Assembly: GCF_900129885.1 (NCBI RefSeq)
Contig: NZ_FQXE01000005.1
Coordinates: 271,959 to 335,958, forward strand
Source of the DNA: Pollutimonas bauzanensis
Lineage (GTDB): Bacteria; Pseudomonadota; Gammaproteobacteria; Burkholderiales; Burkholderiaceae_B
Direction: 5' to 3'
DNA length: 64,000 nucleotides
How positions within the stretch are numbered: the stretch's first letter is position 1; each line of letters begins with the position of its first letter. Under the pieces are notes generated by a model. It did no database searches. It saw only the letters and a program-made list of their open reading frames with translations, and was not told where the DNA came from. The position numbers and the translations under genes are program-made. This document shows positions 16,908-26,618 of the stretch, in pieces.

Positions 16908-18156
16908 ACGAGATCCTGTAAATGGCGCCGACATAGTCGTCCGACACCAGCAATGATCCGTCAGGCAGCATGGCGACATCCACTGGACGGCCCAGGTATT
17001 CGTGATTGGCCGTCAGCCAGCCGTCCGCGAAGACTTCCGTCTTGTCGGCGGTGCCGTCTTCTTTCAGGCTGGTGAACATGACGCGCGCGCCGACGGGCGT
17101 GCTGCGGTTCCATGAGCCGTGCTGGGCCGAGAAAATGCCGCCCCGATATTGTTCCGGGAACATCTGGCCGGTGTAGAACATCATTCCCAGGTCCGCCGCG
17201 TGAGCCGCCATTTCAATCTGCGGGAATACGACGCTGGCGGGCGGTTCAGCGTCCTTGTACTCCACCGTCCTGACCTTGCCGCCGCCGTAATACGGGAAGC
17301 CGAAGTTCTGGCCCATTTCGGTGGCGCGATTCAGCTCTCCCGGAGGAACATCATCGCCCATGCCGTCGACCTGGTTGTCGGTGAACCACAAGGTCTTGTC
17401 TTTGGGGTTGAAATCCAGGCCCACCGAGTTGCGCACGCCCTGCGCATAGATTTCACGGTTCTTGCCGTCCTGGTCCATGCGTATGATGCCCATCATTCCG
17501 TTTTTGTCGTAGAGCTCAGCCTTGTCCTTGGGCGGAACATTGAACGGATTTCCTAAAGTGATATAGAGCTTGTTGTCGGGCCCGACGCGGCAGGTGCGCG
17601 CGCCATGATTGAAGCTTTCTTCCTGGACCGGCACCAGCTCGCCCTGGGGCACGACCACCCCGGCCGCAACGTCCGGCCCTTCGTAGAAGAATTCGGCGGC
17701 GGGATATACCAGCACGCGATTATGTTCGACGCTGTACAGCATGCCGTCGCGCGAAAAGCAGACGCCATTGGGCACTTTCATGGTGACTGACGGGGCGAAG
17801 CGCTTGACGTCGTCGGCGACACGGCTTTTGGTCCTGTCGGTGACAGACCATATCTTGGTTTTACGGGTGCCCGCGAACACTACGCCGGTCGATGGCCCCA
17901 CCGCCATCTGGCGCGCGTCGGGCACGATGGCATACAGCGCTATCTTGAAGCCGTCCGGCAGTTTCACATTCTCCAGATTGCGCTTGATGGCCTCGGCCTG
18001 GGGGCCTGTCTGCGGCACGGATTCGATATCCAGCGACGCACCCGTGGTATTCATGTTCATGAGCTTCTGAACATTATCCTCGGCCGTGGCGGCGCCGGCG
18101 CAAGCGCCGCACGCAAGGCCGACTACAACAGTTGTTATACGCGTCATGACGTTCAT
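16894..18156 (-). CDS. PQQ-type glucose/sorbosone dehydrogenase (GSDH family)
   Basis: 420 residues with a signal peptide ending near GAATAED. The body is a six-bladed propeller of the soluble GSDH/L-sorbosone dehydrogenase family, with recurrent blade motifs such as LPDGFKIALYA, NGVCFSRDGMLY, HGARTCRVGPDNKLYITLG, YAQGVRNSVGLDFNP, LWFTDNQVDGMGDD, IFSAQHGSWNRS and RPVDVAMLPDGSLLVSDD. Most characterised members oxidise aldoses or sorbosone with PQQ, though not all family members bind PQQ. The HGSWNRS and GVRNSVGL blocks are in the positions where cofactor and calcium sites lie in the family. It overlaps a cytochrome c gene, and a PqqU-like receptor is encoded 497 bp upstream on the same strand. 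The substrate is unknown. Confidence 0.88.
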   Translation of the reverse strand: MNVMTRITTVVVGLACGACAGAATAEDNVQKLMNMNTTGASLDIESVPQTGPQAEAIKRNLENVKLPDGFKIALYAIVPDARQMAVGPSTGVVFAGTRKTKIWSVTDRTKSRVADDVKRFAPSVTMKVPNGVCFSRDGMLYSVEHNRVLVYPAAEFFYEGPDVAAGVVVPQGELVPVQEESFNHGARTCRVGPDNKLYITLGNPFNVPPKDKAELYDKNGMMGIIRMDQDGKNREIYAQGVRNSVGLDFNPKDKTLWFTDNQVDGMGDDVPPGELNRATEMGQNFGFPYYGGGKVRTVEYKDAEPPASVVFPQIEMAAHAADLGMMFYTGQMFPEQYRGGIFSAQHGSWNRSTPVGARVMFTSLKEDGTADKTEVFADGWLTANHEYLGRPVDVAMLPDGSLLVSDDYVGAIYRISYAGK

Positions 18157-18383
18157 TGTTGTCTCCAGTGTTATGAAAACTCTTGCTTGGTCTGTACCTC
18201 TGCCTGCACGCGGTTCGATGCTACTCCCATTCTTTTTCGAGGCACTAGGTCGTTTACCCTAGAATCGTTGAATATTGAACCTTATGGTTACGAAATGTTC
18301 AGCGGCGGCGGCCTCGCGGCGACGCCGTATAATCCACCGCATGGCGCGACTGACCTGCCATAGAACCCTAGCGATGGAATCCC

Positions 18384-18656
18384 ATGAAGAAAACCGATCT
18401 GGAAAAGAACAAGGCACTGAAGATAGTGGAAAAAATGAAAAAGGGCGGCACACCCCAGCGCTTTTCCGCTGATTCGGCCGGCGCGCCCGTCGATCGCCGC
18501 GAGCAGCGCAAGCTCGACCAGGCGCAGGGACTGGTTTCCTTCCCTGTCAAGATCAAGCAGACGCTGGTGGATGAAATCCGCGCGCAGGCCACGGCGCAGA
18601 ACACCGGCACCAATGAAATCATAGGCGCCTTGCTGGAAAAGGCCCTGAAGTCCTAG
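18384..18656 (+). CDS. Small conserved-looking protein, possible ribbon-helix-helix
   Basis: 90 residues, function not recognised. The first half is basic and polar (MKKTDLEKNKALKIVEKMKK...). The second half reads VSFPVKIKQTLVDEIRAQA followed by a helix [16 protein letters not shown], a beta-strand/helix/helix pattern reminiscent of ribbon-helix-helix DNA-binding proteins. It is transcribed against its neighbours and overlaps the receptor gene tail to tail by 4 bp. It could regulate the flanking dehydrogenase and receptor genes, but only its position suggests this. Confidence 0.6.
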   Translation: MKKTDLEKNKALKIVEKMKKGGTPQRFSADSAGAPVDRREQRKLDQAQGLVSFPVKIKQTLVDEIRAQATAQNTGTNEIIGALLEKALKS

Positions 18657-20800
18657 AAGGAATAGCTGGCGTTGACGCCGGCGCTCCAGTTGCGGCCGGG
18701 CGCAGGCTCATAGTAGCGTTCGTTGCCTTCGTTGACGATGACCGAGCCTGCGTATTTCCGGTCGAACAGGTTGTCCACGCGCGCAAAGGTATTGAGTTCC
18801 CACGCGCCTGTGCGCCAGACGTATCCGGCATTGAGCGCCGCCAGGAAATAACCGGGCGCCGTATCAGTATTGCCGTCGTTCACATAGATCTTGCTCAGAT
18901 AGCGCGCCTCGGCTCCCGCGCGCCAGCCGGTGGGCGGCACCCAGCCTATCGCGGCGTAGAGGGCCTGCCGCGCAATGCCCGGGATGCGATTGCCGGTTTG
19001 CAGATGCTTGTCGGGCCTGGCCGGATCGAGACAGGCCGGGGTCATGCAGTCGTCGCGATACTTGGCGTCCAGCCAGGTGTAGGCCAGGTCGCTGCGCCAA
19101 TGGCCGGCGAGCTTGCCGCTCCAGCCCAGTTCGAAGCCGCTGCGGCGCGTGCGCCCGGCGTTCTGGAAAGAAGCCCGGCCGTCCCTGCTGTCGGCCGAGA
19201 CGATCTCGTCCTGCGTGCGCGTCTGGAACAGCGCCGCGGTCAGCAAGCCGCCGGCCAGCGCGGCCTTGGCGCCTATTTCGACGCTGGTGTTCACCGCCGG
19301 CTGCAAGGCGAAATTCAAGCCTGACAAACCGTCGTCGCGGTAGGAAATTTCATTGAAGGTGGGCGTTTCGAAGCCGCGCCCGACGGAGGCATACAAGCTT
19401 ATCTCCGGCGTGGCCGCATAGCGCAGCGAGGCCATGGGCAGCGCCTTGCGGTAGCGGGCGTCGCCGCTGTCGTCGGCATTCAGCGCGGTGATGTAGCGGT
19501 CGTCTGAATCGAAGCGCACTGTGCTGTAGCGCAGGCCGGCGTCGAACGTCCACTTTTCGGCGAACTGCCACGTACCCTGGATGTAGGGGTCTATATTGGC
19601 GCTTTTATTGCTTTCATTGCGCCGCAAGGCGCCCTGCACGCCCAGTTGCCGCGCCGGCCCGCTGCCGAGGAAGTTTTCGTATCCCTTGCGCTTTTCCGTC
19701 ATTTCATCGTAGGCCAGGCCGCCGATCAGGGTGAGCGGCCGCCCCGCCAGCGACAATTTCGACGTCCAGCGCAGGTCGGCGCCGCCGTACTCGCGCTTGA
19801 GGCCTATCACGCCGCCGGCGTGCCCGGGGCTGTTCAACTGGGCGGCCGGCGGTATCGATTGATACTGCACGGTTTCACGCTGCCCGTAGTACAGCATGAC
19901 GCGCAAGGCATTGTCGGCATCGACCTGCTTGTCGTATACCAGCCCGCCCTGCGTCTGCTTGGCGGTTTTCCGCGTGTCGTACTCTTGCGCCAGCTGGGCG
20001 CTGCGCGGCGATGACTCGTATTGCTGGCGCGTCAGGCCCAGGGGGTCGTCCGCCTTCATGTCGACGCTATTGGCGATGAGAGTCAGCTTGCTGTCGTCAT
20101 CGAACTGCAGCCCGAGCTTCATATTGCCCAGGTTCTTGCGCGCGCCGCTGTGGTCGCGGTAGCCCTGGGTGGTGAAGCGCGTGGCGCTCAACAGGTAATC
20201 GATGCCGCTGTCTCCCGCGCCGGCGACGCCGCTGGCCTTGACTCCATAGCGGTAGGTCCCATAGCTGCCGGCCGCGAAGCCTGCCGACAGCTCAGGCGGA
20301 GCCGCGCCGTCTTCGGTAAAGACCTGGATCACCCCGCCCGAGGAATTGCCATACAAGGCCGAGAAGGGCCCGCGCAGGATTTCCACGCGGTCTATCGAGG
20401 CGATGTCGATATTGGAAGTCTGGCCCTGCCCGTCGGGCATGGTCGCGGGTATGCCATCCACATACAAGCGCAGGCCGCGCACGCCGAAGGTCGATCGCGC
20501 GCCGAAGCCGCGTATCGAGACCTGCAGGTCCTGGGCGTAGTTCTGGCGGTTCTGGATCTGGAGGCCGGGCACGCCCGCCAGGCTTTCGGACAGATTGATC
20601 TGCAGCTTGGCGTCCCTCATGTCCGGCCCGTCGACGAGCGTAACGGAGGCGGGCGTGTCCAGCACGGAGGTGTCCATGCGCGTGGTCGTCACCACGATAG
20701 GGGCCAGGGTCTGCGGCGCTTCCTGCGCCCAGGCCAGGGACAGGCTGGCGGGCAATGCCAGCAGGGACAAGGCATACCTGCCACGATGATGCGTTTGCAT
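18653..20800 (-). CDS. pqqU: TonB-dependent receptor, PqqU/YncD-like (probable PQQ uptake)
   Basis: 715 residues with a signal peptide ending near LAWAQE, a plug domain and a 22-strand barrel ending in Phe. From memory of E. coli YncD the match is very close: [108 protein letters not shown] and [20 protein letters not shown] all have direct counterparts. YncD (renamed PqqU) imports the redox cofactor PQQ in E. coli. A strong GGGGAGA ribosome site precedes the ATG. The nearby PQQ-type dehydrogenase and cytochrome c fit a cofactor scavenging role. A generic siderophore receptor is the alternative but fits less well. Confidence 0.85.
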   Translation of the reverse strand: MQTHHRGRYALSLLALPASLSLAWAQEAPQTLAPIVVTTTRMDTSVLDTPASVTLVDGPDMRDAKLQINLSESLAGVPGLQIQNRQNYAQDLQVSIRGFGARSTFGVRGLRLYVDGIPATMPDGQGQTSNIDIASIDRVEILRGPFSALYGNSSGGVIQVFTEDGAAPPELSAGFAAGSYGTYRYGVKASGVAGAGDSGIDYLLSATRFTTQGYRDHSGARKNLGNMKLGLQFDDDSKLTLIANSVDMKADDPLGLTRQQYESSPRSAQLAQEYDTRKTAKQTQGGLVYDKQVDADNALRVMLYYGQRETVQYQSIPPAAQLNSPGHAGGVIGLKREYGGADLRWTSKLSLAGRPLTLIGGLAYDEMTEKRKGYENFLGSGPARQLGVQGALRRNESNKSANIDPYIQGTWQFAEKWTFDAGLRYSTVRFDSDDRYITALNADDSGDARYRKALPMASLRYAATPEISLYASVGRGFETPTFNEISYRDDGLSGLNFALQPAVNTSVEIGAKAALAGGLLTAALFQTRTQDEIVSADSRDGRASFQNAGRTRRSGFELGWSGKLAGHWRSDLAYTWLDAKYRDDCMTPACLDPARPDKHLQTGNRIPGIARQALYAAIGWVPPTGWRAGAEARYLSKIYVNDGNTDTAPGYFLAALNAGYVWRTGAWELNTFARVDNLFDRKYAGSVIVNEGNERYYEPAPGRNWSAGVNASYSF

Positions 20801-20987
20801 GGGAGTCTCCCCTTTGTGGATTATGTATTTTGCGCGCTCTATCGATCAGAGCGGCCGGGCACAACTGCATTCTATATTCGACCGGGCCATGGAGCCGGAT
20901 ATTTCCACAAAAGATTTCCTCCCTCCCGGAATCGTCCGCCTTATCGGCTGTACTATTCCCAGTTTGCCGACTGTGAAGGATGCTTGC

Positions 20988-21323
20988 ATGCTGGTCCTGA
21001 AAACCTTCGCCCTGTTCGTCGTCACCGCGCTGGCCGAAATTGTCGGCTGCTACCTGCCCTACCTGTGGCTGCGCAAAGGCGGCCCGCTATGGCTGCTGAT
21101 TCCGGCTGCCCTCAGCCTGGCCTTGTTCGCCTGGCTGCTCACCTTGCACCCGGCGGCCAGCGGCCGCGTCTATGCCGCCTACGGGGGCGTGTACGTGGCC
21201 AGCGCGCTGGTGTGGCTGCGGCTCGTCGACGGCGTAAGACTGTCGGCCCTGGACTGGGCGGGCGCCGGCCTGGCCCTGCTGGGAATGGCCGTCATTGCGT
21301 CGGGCTGGCAGGGCCAGGCTTGA
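20988..21323 (+). CDS. ynfA: YnfA family (UPF0060) four-helix membrane protein
   Basis: 111 residues with four hydrophobic segments. The family blocks [20 protein letters not shown] and [19 protein letters not shown] are clear. YnfA in enterobacteria behaves as a small-multidrug-resistance-like exporter. In many genomes, as here, it precedes a metalloid transporter. The start at 20988 follows an AAGGA. It ends 2 bp before arsB, so the two are almost certainly co-transcribed and translationally close. Confidence 0.92.
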   Translation: MLVLKTFALFVVTALAEIVGCYLPYLWLRKGGPLWLLIPAALSLALFAWLLTLHPAASGRVYAAYGGVYVASALVWLRLVDGVRLSALDWAGAGLALLGMAVIASGWQGQA

Positions 21324-21325
21324 GC

Positions 21326-22609
21326 ATGATACTCGCCGCATTGATTTTTCTGGCAACGCTGGCGCTGGTGATTTGGCAGCCGCGCGGCCTGGGCATAGGC
21401 TGGAGCGCCTGCATGGGCGCAGCGGCGGCGCTGGCCAGCGGCGTAGTGGACATGGGCGATATCCCCGTGGTCTGGCACATCGTCTGGAATGCCACGGGGG
21501 CGTTCGTCGCCATCATCATCATCAGCCTGCTGCTGGACGAAGCCGGGTTTTTCGAATGGGCGGCGCTGCATGTGGCGCGCTGGGGCAAGGGCAATGGGCG
21601 CTTGCTGTTCGCCCTGATCGTATTGCTGGGCGCGGCGGTATCGGCGCTATTCGCCAACGACGGCGCGGCGCTCATCCTGACGCCCATCGTCATGGCCATG
21701 CTGCTGGCTTTGGGTTTCAGCCCGGCGGCGACCCTGGCCTTCGTCATGGCGGCCGGCTTTATCGCCGACACGGCCAGCCTGCCCCTGGTAGTGTCCAACT
21801 TGGTGAATATCGTCACGGCGGACTTCTTCGGCATCAGTTTCGCCCGCTATGCGGCCGTCATGGTGCCCGTCAACATGGTTTCAGTGGCGGCTACCCTGCT
21901 GGTCCTGCTATGGTATTTCCGTTCAGCCATACCGCCGCGCTACGACGCCAGCCAGTTGCGGCCGCCGCGCGCGGCGATTCGGGATATCGGCACTTTCCGC
22001 GCTGGCTGGATAGTCCTGGCGCTGCTGCTCGCGGGCTTTTTCTGGCTCGAAGGCGCCGGCGTGCCGGTAAGCGCCATTGCCGCGCTGGGCGCGCTGGCCC
22101 TGCTGCTGGTGGCGGGGCGCGGGCATGTCATCAGCACCCGCAAGGTAATGCGCGAAGCCCCTTGGCACATCGTCGTGTTTTCCCTGGGCATGTATATTGT
22201 GGTGTACGGCTTGCGCAATGCGGGCCTGACAGGGCTGATAGCCCTGCTTCTGGACTATCTGGCCGGCCAGGGAATCTGGGCGGCGGCCCTGGGCACCGGC
22301 ATGCTGACCGCTGTGCTGTCTTCCATCATGAACAATCTGCCCACTGTGCTGATAGGGGCCCTGTCCATCGATGCGAGCCAGGCCGGCGGCGCCGTCAAGG
22401 AGGCCATGGTCTACGCCAACGTGATAGGCAGCGACCTCGGCCCGAAAATCACGCCCATCGGCAGCCTGGCCACCCTGCTATGGCTGCATGTGCTGGCCCG
22501 CAAGGGCATGGCGATCAGTTGGGGCTATTACTTCAGGGTAGGCATCGTGCTGACCCTGCCCGTGCTGCTGCTGACGCTGGCGGCGCTGGCCGTGAGCCTG
22601 GGCGGCTGA
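21326..22609 (+). CDS. arsB: ArsB-type arsenite efflux permease
   Basis: 427 residues and about 12 membrane helices, matching E. coli ArsB in length (429). The ATG at 21326 is 2 bp after ynfA; the long upstream frame belongs to other genes. Family blocks seen include [39 protein letters not shown] and [13 protein letters not shown]. ArsB exports As(III)/Sb(III) using the proton gradient. No arsR or arsC is adjacent; an arsC is present far away at 36500-36844. The next gene, cueR, is convergent with a 4-bp gap. Confidence 0.93.
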   Translation: MILAALIFLATLALVIWQPRGLGIGWSACMGAAAALASGVVDMGDIPVVWHIVWNATGAFVAIIIISLLLDEAGFFEWAALHVARWGKGNGRLLFALIVLLGAAVSALFANDGAALILTPIVMAMLLALGFSPAATLAFVMAAGFIADTASLPLVVSNLVNIVTADFFGISFARYAAVMVPVNMVSVAATLLVLLWYFRSAIPPRYDASQLRPPRAAIRDIGTFRAGWIVLALLLAGFFWLEGAGVPVSAIAALGALALLLVAGRGHVISTRKVMREAPWHIVVFSLGMYIVVYGLRNAGLTGLIALLLDYLAGQGIWAAALGTGMLTAVLSSIMNNLPTVLIGALSIDASQAGGAVKEAMVYANVIGSDLGPKITPIGSLATLLWLHVLARKGMAISWGYYFRVGIVLTLPVLLLTLAALAVSLGG

Positions 22610-22613
22610 GCAG

Positions 22614-23009
22614 TCAGCGGCCCGGCCTGGACAGGTCGGCGAGTATCGGGCAGTCGGGCCGGTTGTCCCCATGGCAGCAGTCGGCCAGGTGCTCGAGCTG
22701 ATCGCGGATGGTCTGCAGCTTGGAGATATCCTCGTTGAGTTCGGCGATGTGCAGGCGGGCAAGCTTTTTGACATCGCCGCTTTTGCGGCTGGTATCCTGC
22801 CACAGGCCGATAAGCGTCTTGATGCGTCCGAGCGAAAACCCCAGGTCGCGCGAGCGCTTGATGAAGCGCAGGGTCTGCACCTCTGCTTCCGAATACTGGC
22901 GGTAGCCGGATCCGGTGCGCATGGCGGGCGCCATCAGGCCCGTGCTTTCATAGTAGCGGATCATCTTGGCCGTAACCCCGGAAGCCGCCGCCGCCTGCCC
23001 TATATTCAT
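22614..23009 (-). CDS. cueR: CueR, MerR-family Cu(I)-responsive activator
   Basis: 131 residues. The MerR helix-turn-helix (MNIGQAAAASGVTAKMIRYYE), wing (SGYRQYSEAEV) and dimerisation helix are complete. The metal loop near the C-terminus is CCHGDNRPDCP, with the two cysteines spaced as in CueR, including the preceding extra Cys seen in many members. CueR distorts promoters with 19-bp spacers when it binds Cu(I). Two such promoters flank copZ and copA here. It is divergent from copZ. Confidence 0.95.
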   Translation of the reverse strand: MNIGQAAAASGVTAKMIRYYESTGLMAPAMRTGSGYRQYSEAEVQTLRFIKRSRDLGFSLGRIKTLIGLWQDTSRKSGDVKKLARLHIAELNEDISKLQTIRDQLEHLADCCHGDNRPDCPILADLSRPGR

Positions 23010-23057
23010 CGTGTGACCCCTGCAAAGTATGCGCCGCCCGAGGCGGAAATGGATGGC

Positions 23058-23088
23058 TTGACATTACCACCATGGGAAGCTTTAAGCT
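23058..23088 (+). promoter_or_regulatory. CueR-type promoter of copZ
   Basis: TTGACA (23058-23063) and TAAGCT (23083-23088) are separated by 19 bp, the overlong spacer typical of MerR-family control. The spacer contains ACCATGGGAAGCTT, closely matching the copA promoter at 25683-25713. The copZ ATG follows at 23133. Confidence 0.85.
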
Positions 23089-23132
23089 ACCCCGACTTGC
23101 GCAGGCCCCGCCTGCGAAGCATGGAGAATGCA

Positions 23133-23357
23133 ATGCTCGAATTCGAAGTCAAGGACATGACCTGCGGACACTGTGTGGCCACCATCACCAAGGCGCTCAG
23201 CCAGGCGGCGCCCGGCGCCACGGTGGCCATAGACCTGCCCGGCCACAGCGTCCGCGTCAGCGGCGCGCCCGACGCGGCGGCCATAGAAAGCGCCATTCGC
23301 GCGGCGGGCTATTCCCCCGTGGCGAAAGCCCGGCCCGGCGTCCCGGATCAAGGCTGA
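23133..23357 (+). CDS. copZ: CopZ-like copper chaperone (HMA domain)
   Basis: 74 residues forming a single heavy-metal-associated domain, [18 protein letters not shown], with the Cu(I)-binding MTCGHC near residues 9-14. It carries Cu(I) in the cytoplasm to the CopA ATPase or to CueR. The ATG at 23133 has GGAG seven bases upstream; an in-frame ATG at 23121 is possible. Its 3' end overlaps the convergent copA gene by 10 bp. Confidence 0.93.
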   Translation: MLEFEVKDMTCGHCVATITKALSQAAPGATVAIDLPGHSVRVSGAPDAAAIESAIRAAGYSPVAKARPGVPDQG

Positions 23358-25633
23358 AAGCGCCGCAGGCGCAAGGCATTGCCCAGCACGAATATGCTGG
23401 AAAACGCCATGGCGCCGGCGGCAAAGATGGGCGAGAGCAGAGTGCCGTTGAACGGATACAGCGCGCCGGCGGCCACCGGAATCAGCGCGGCGTTGTAGGC
23501 GAAGGCCCAGAACAGATTCTCCTGGATATTGGCGATGACCGCCTTGGACAAGGCAATGGCCTTGGGTATGCCGCCCATATCGCCGGACATCAGCACCACA
23601 TCGGCCGCCTCGATGGCGATGTCCGTGCCCGTGCCTATCGCCATGCCGACATCGGCCTGGGCCAGCGCCGGCGCATCATTGATCCCGTCGCCCACATAAG
23701 CCAGCACGCCGTACTCTTCTTGCAGGCGCTTGACCGCGTCCACCTTGCCGCCGGGCAGCACTTCGGCGATGACGTCATCGATACCCAGCTGGCGGGCGAT
23801 GGCCTGGCCCGTGCGGCGGTTGTCGCCGGTAATCATGACGACTTTCAGCCCCAGCTCGTGCAAGGCCCTGATCGCCGGCGCCGTGGTCTCCTTGATGGGA
23901 TCCGATACGGCGATCATGGCGGCAAGCTTGCCGTCCAGGGCGGCATACAAAGGCGTCTTGCCCTCGTCGCCAAGACGCGCCGCCTCGGCGGCGAACGGCG
24001 CGGCATCCAGGCCCAGCTTTGCCATATAGCGGTCGGCGCCGATTTCGATGCGCTTGCCATCGGCCACGGCGCGCACGCCGTACCCCGTTACCGACTCGAA
24101 ATCCTCGATGGCGGCGAGCGCCAGGCCCTGCGCCGCGGCGGCGGCGACGATGGCCCGGGCTATGGGGTGTTCGGACTTGGCCTCGACGGCGGCCACGCAA
24201 GCCAGCACGTCCGCGCGCTCGAAACCCGGCGCAAGAATCAGGTCGGTCAATTCCGGCCTGCCCTTGGTAAGGGTGCCGGTCTTGTCCACCGCCACCACTT
24301 TGGCATCCTTGAGCAATTGCAGCGCCTCGCCCTTGCGGAACAGCACGCCCATTTGCGCCGCGCGGCCGGTGCCGACCATGATGGAAGTGGGCGTGGCCAG
24401 GCCCATGGCGCAAGGGCAGGCGATAATCAGCACGGCAACCGCGTTGACCAGGGCAAACGTCAGGGCGGGTTGCGGCCCGAACATCAGCCAGATGGCGAAG
24501 GTCAGCGCCGCCGCCGCCATGACGGCGGGCACGAACCACATGGTGATGCGATCCACCAGGGCCTGTATGGGCAGCTTGGAGCCTTGCGCCTGTTCGACCA
24601 TGCGTATGATCTGCGACAGCACGGTATCGCCGCCCACCTTGGTGGCCTGGAACATCAGGACGCCGTTCTGGTTGACCGTGCCCCCGACCACCTGGGCCCC
24701 CGCGGTTTTTTGCACCGGCACCGGTTCGCCGCTGATCATGGATTCATCGACAAAGCTGGCGCCCTGCACGACCGTCCCATCGACGGGCAGCCGTTCGCCG
24801 GGACGCACCTCGACCAGGTCCCCGGCACGCACATCGGCAATCTGGATTTCCACCACCACGCCGCCGCGCGACACCCGCGCGGTCGCGGGCTGCAGGCCGA
24901 CCAGCCGCTTGATCGCTTCGGAGGTACGGCCCTTGGCCCGCGCCTCGAGAAAGCGGCCCAGCAGGATCAGCGCGACAATGACCGCCGCGGCCTCGTAATA
25001 TACATTGACGGTGCCGGCGGGCAGCCATCCCGGCGCAAAAGTGGCGGCCACGGAATAAGCATAGGCGGCGCCGGCGCCCACCGCCACCAGGGCGTTCATG
25101 TCGGGCGCGCCGCGCAGCAAGGCGGGAATCCCCGTCACGAAAAAGCGCCGGCCCGGCCCCGCCAGCACGATGCTGGCCAGCACGAATTGCGCATGCCAGC
25201 TTGCCTGCCGGCCTATCGTTTCCATGATGAAGTGGTGCAGCGCCGGAACCAAGTGCGAACCCATTTCCAGCAGGAATACCGGCAAGGCGAAGATGATCGC
25301 CACGAGCAAAGCGCGTTTGAGCGCCGCCATCTCGGCGGCATGGCGCAGGGACAATTCATCCGCATTGCCCGCCGGATCGGCGACGACCGAGGCCTTGTAG
25401 CCCGCGCCCTCGACCGCCTCGACCGCCTTGACGGCGGCGGCGGTGTCGGCGTTTCCCACGAAAGTCAGTTCGGCGCGTTCGGTGGCCAGATTGACGCTGG
25501 CGCTTGCCACGCCCGGCACGGCCTTGAGCGCGCGCTCCACCCGCCCTACGCAGGAAGCGCAGGACATGCCTTCGATATTCAGGCTGGCGGTAAGCCCGGC
25601 GGCGGAATTGACAGCGGTGCTGGCGGAGGACAT
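23348..25633 (-). CDS. copA: CopA, Cu(I)-exporting P1B-type ATPase
   Basis: 761 residues from the ATG at 25633, preceded by AAGGAAA. The upstream extension runs through the promoter and is rejected. One N-terminal HMA domain (GMSCASC) is followed by eight membrane helices, the TGE actuator loop (MISGEPVPV), the CPC transport motif ([13 protein letters not shown]) near residue 406, DKTGTLTKG near 447, HP (SEHPIARA), and [14 protein letters not shown]. It pumps cytoplasmic Cu(I) to the periplasm. It is under a CueR-type promoter of its own and convergent with copZ. Confidence 0.97.
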   Translation of the reverse strand: MSSASTAVNSAAGLTASLNIEGMSCASCVGRVERALKAVPGVASASVNLATERAELTFVGNADTAAAVKAVEAVEGAGYKASVVADPAGNADELSLRHAAEMAALKRALLVAIIFALPVFLLEMGSHLVPALHHFIMETIGRQASWHAQFVLASIVLAGPGRRFFVTGIPALLRGAPDMNALVAVGAGAAYAYSVAATFAPGWLPAGTVNVYYEAAAVIVALILLGRFLEARAKGRTSEAIKRLVGLQPATARVSRGGVVVEIQIADVRAGDLVEVRPGERLPVDGTVVQGASFVDESMISGEPVPVQKTAGAQVVGGTVNQNGVLMFQATKVGGDTVLSQIIRMVEQAQGSKLPIQALVDRITMWFVPAVMAAAALTFAIWLMFGPQPALTFALVNAVAVLIIACPCAMGLATPTSIMVGTGRAAQMGVLFRKGEALQLLKDAKVVAVDKTGTLTKGRPELTDLILAPGFERADVLACVAAVEAKSEHPIARAIVAAAAAQGLALAAIEDFESVTGYGVRAVADGKRIEIGADRYMAKLGLDAAPFAAEAARLGDEGKTPLYAALDGKLAAMIAVSDPIKETTAPAIRALHELGLKVVMITGDNRRTGQAIARQLGIDDVIAEVLPGGKVDAVKRLQEEYGVLAYVGDGINDAPALAQADVGMAIGTGTDIAIEAADVVLMSGDMGGIPKAIALSKAVIANIQENLFWAFAYNAALIPVAAGALYPFNGTLLSPIFAAGAMAFSSIFVLGNALRLRRFQP

Positions 25634-25682
25634 TGCGGTTTCCTTGAAAGGCGGCGCTTGGCGGATGCGCCATTTGCCAGCA

Positions 25683-25713
25683 ATGATAAAGCTTGCCATG
25701 GTGTCAAGGTCAA
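25683..25713 (-). promoter_or_regulatory. CueR-type promoter of copA
   Basis: On the minus strand TTGACC (25708-25713) and TATCAT (25683-25688) are separated by exactly 19 bp. The spacer has ACCATGGCAAGCTT, which differs by one base from the copZ spacer. The copA ATG lies 50 bp downstream of the -10 element. Confidence 0.87.
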
Positions 25714-25826
25714 GCATGGCGTAGCAGGCGGCGCGCCACAGGCTCGGGGCGGTGTCGGCGCAATTCATTGGCGCGGGCACGGCGCTTGCTGTATCTGCCT
25801 ACCGACAACCGATAAGGAGAACGCGT

Positions 25827-26606
25827 ATGTTACGTACCGTAGACAGCCTGAATGGCTACACCATCCAAGCAACGGACGATGAGCTTGGCAGCGTGAAAGA
25901 GGTTTATTTCGATGACGAGCGCTGGGGTGTCCGCTACCTTGTCGTGGAAACGGGCTCGTGGCTCTCGAGCCGGAAGGTGCTTATTTCTCCCTATTCGATA
26001 AAGAACATCGATGACGAGGACGAAACCATAGAAGTCTCGCTGACGCGCGACCAGGTGAAGAACAGCCCCGATATCGATACCCATAAGCCTATCTCGCGCC
26101 AATTGGAAGGCGACTACTCGCAGTATTACGGCTATGGCAATTACTGGACCGGCCCGTATCTATGGGGCGTGGCGGGATACCCCGAGTTTCCTTTGCCGGA
26201 AGGCGGCAATGTCCCGCCCGTTGCCGAGCGCCCCGAAGACCTCGCCGAGCGCGTGGCGGACCAGCCGCAGGACAGCCATCTGCGCAGCAGCGACAAGGTC
26301 GGCGGCTATCACATCCTGGGCACGGACGAGGAAATCGGCCACGTCAAGGACTTCCTTTTCGACGACAAGGACTGGGCCATCCGCTATCTGCTGGTCGATA
26401 CCCGCAACTGGTGGCCGGGAGGCAAGAAAGTCCTGCTGGCGACGCGCTGGATAGAGCGGATAGACTGGACCGATTCCACCGTCCAGACCAAATTGACGCG
26501 CGAGCAGATCAAGAACAGCCCGGAATACGACGAGGATGTGCCCCTGGATCGCGATTACGAAACCCGGCTGCATGACTTCTATGGCAAGGAAGGCTATTGG
26601 GATTGA
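25827..26606 (+). CDS. Protein with two PRC-barrel domains
   Basis: 259 residues from the ATG at 25827, which has AAGGAG at 25814-25819. Two PRC-barrel repeats are visible: LNGYTIQATDDELGSVKEVY with WGVRYLVVET near residues 8-45, and VGGYHILGTDEEIGHVKDFL with WAIRYLLVDT near 160-200. Each is followed by a LTRDQVKNSP or LTREQIKNSPE block. The centre is a Tyr/Gly-rich linker. PRC-barrel proteins of this two-domain type are common near stress genes in Proteobacteria, but their role is not established. No signal peptide is seen. Confidence 0.85.
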   Translation: MLRTVDSLNGYTIQATDDELGSVKEVYFDDERWGVRYLVVETGSWLSSRKVLISPYSIKNIDDEDETIEVSLTRDQVKNSPDIDTHKPISRQLEGDYSQYYGYGNYWTGPYLWGVAGYPEFPLPEGGNVPPVAERPEDLAERVADQPQDSHLRSSDKVGGYHILGTDEEIGHVKDFLFDDKDWAIRYLLVDTRNWWPGGKKVLLATRWIERIDWTDSTVQTKLTREQIKNSPEYDEDVPLDRDYETRLHDFYGKEGYWD

Positions 26607-26618
26607 GCCGCCGGCCCG

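Noticed and set aside
18653-20800. Copper or siderophore receptor
   Set aside because: Blocks match the YncD/PqqU type far better than generic siderophore receptors or OprC-like copper receptors as I recall them.
23072-25882. A 936-codon frame antisense to copA
   Set aside because: It is Gly/Arg/Gln-rich with no motif and overlaps copA in full; it arises from codon bias on the opposite strand.
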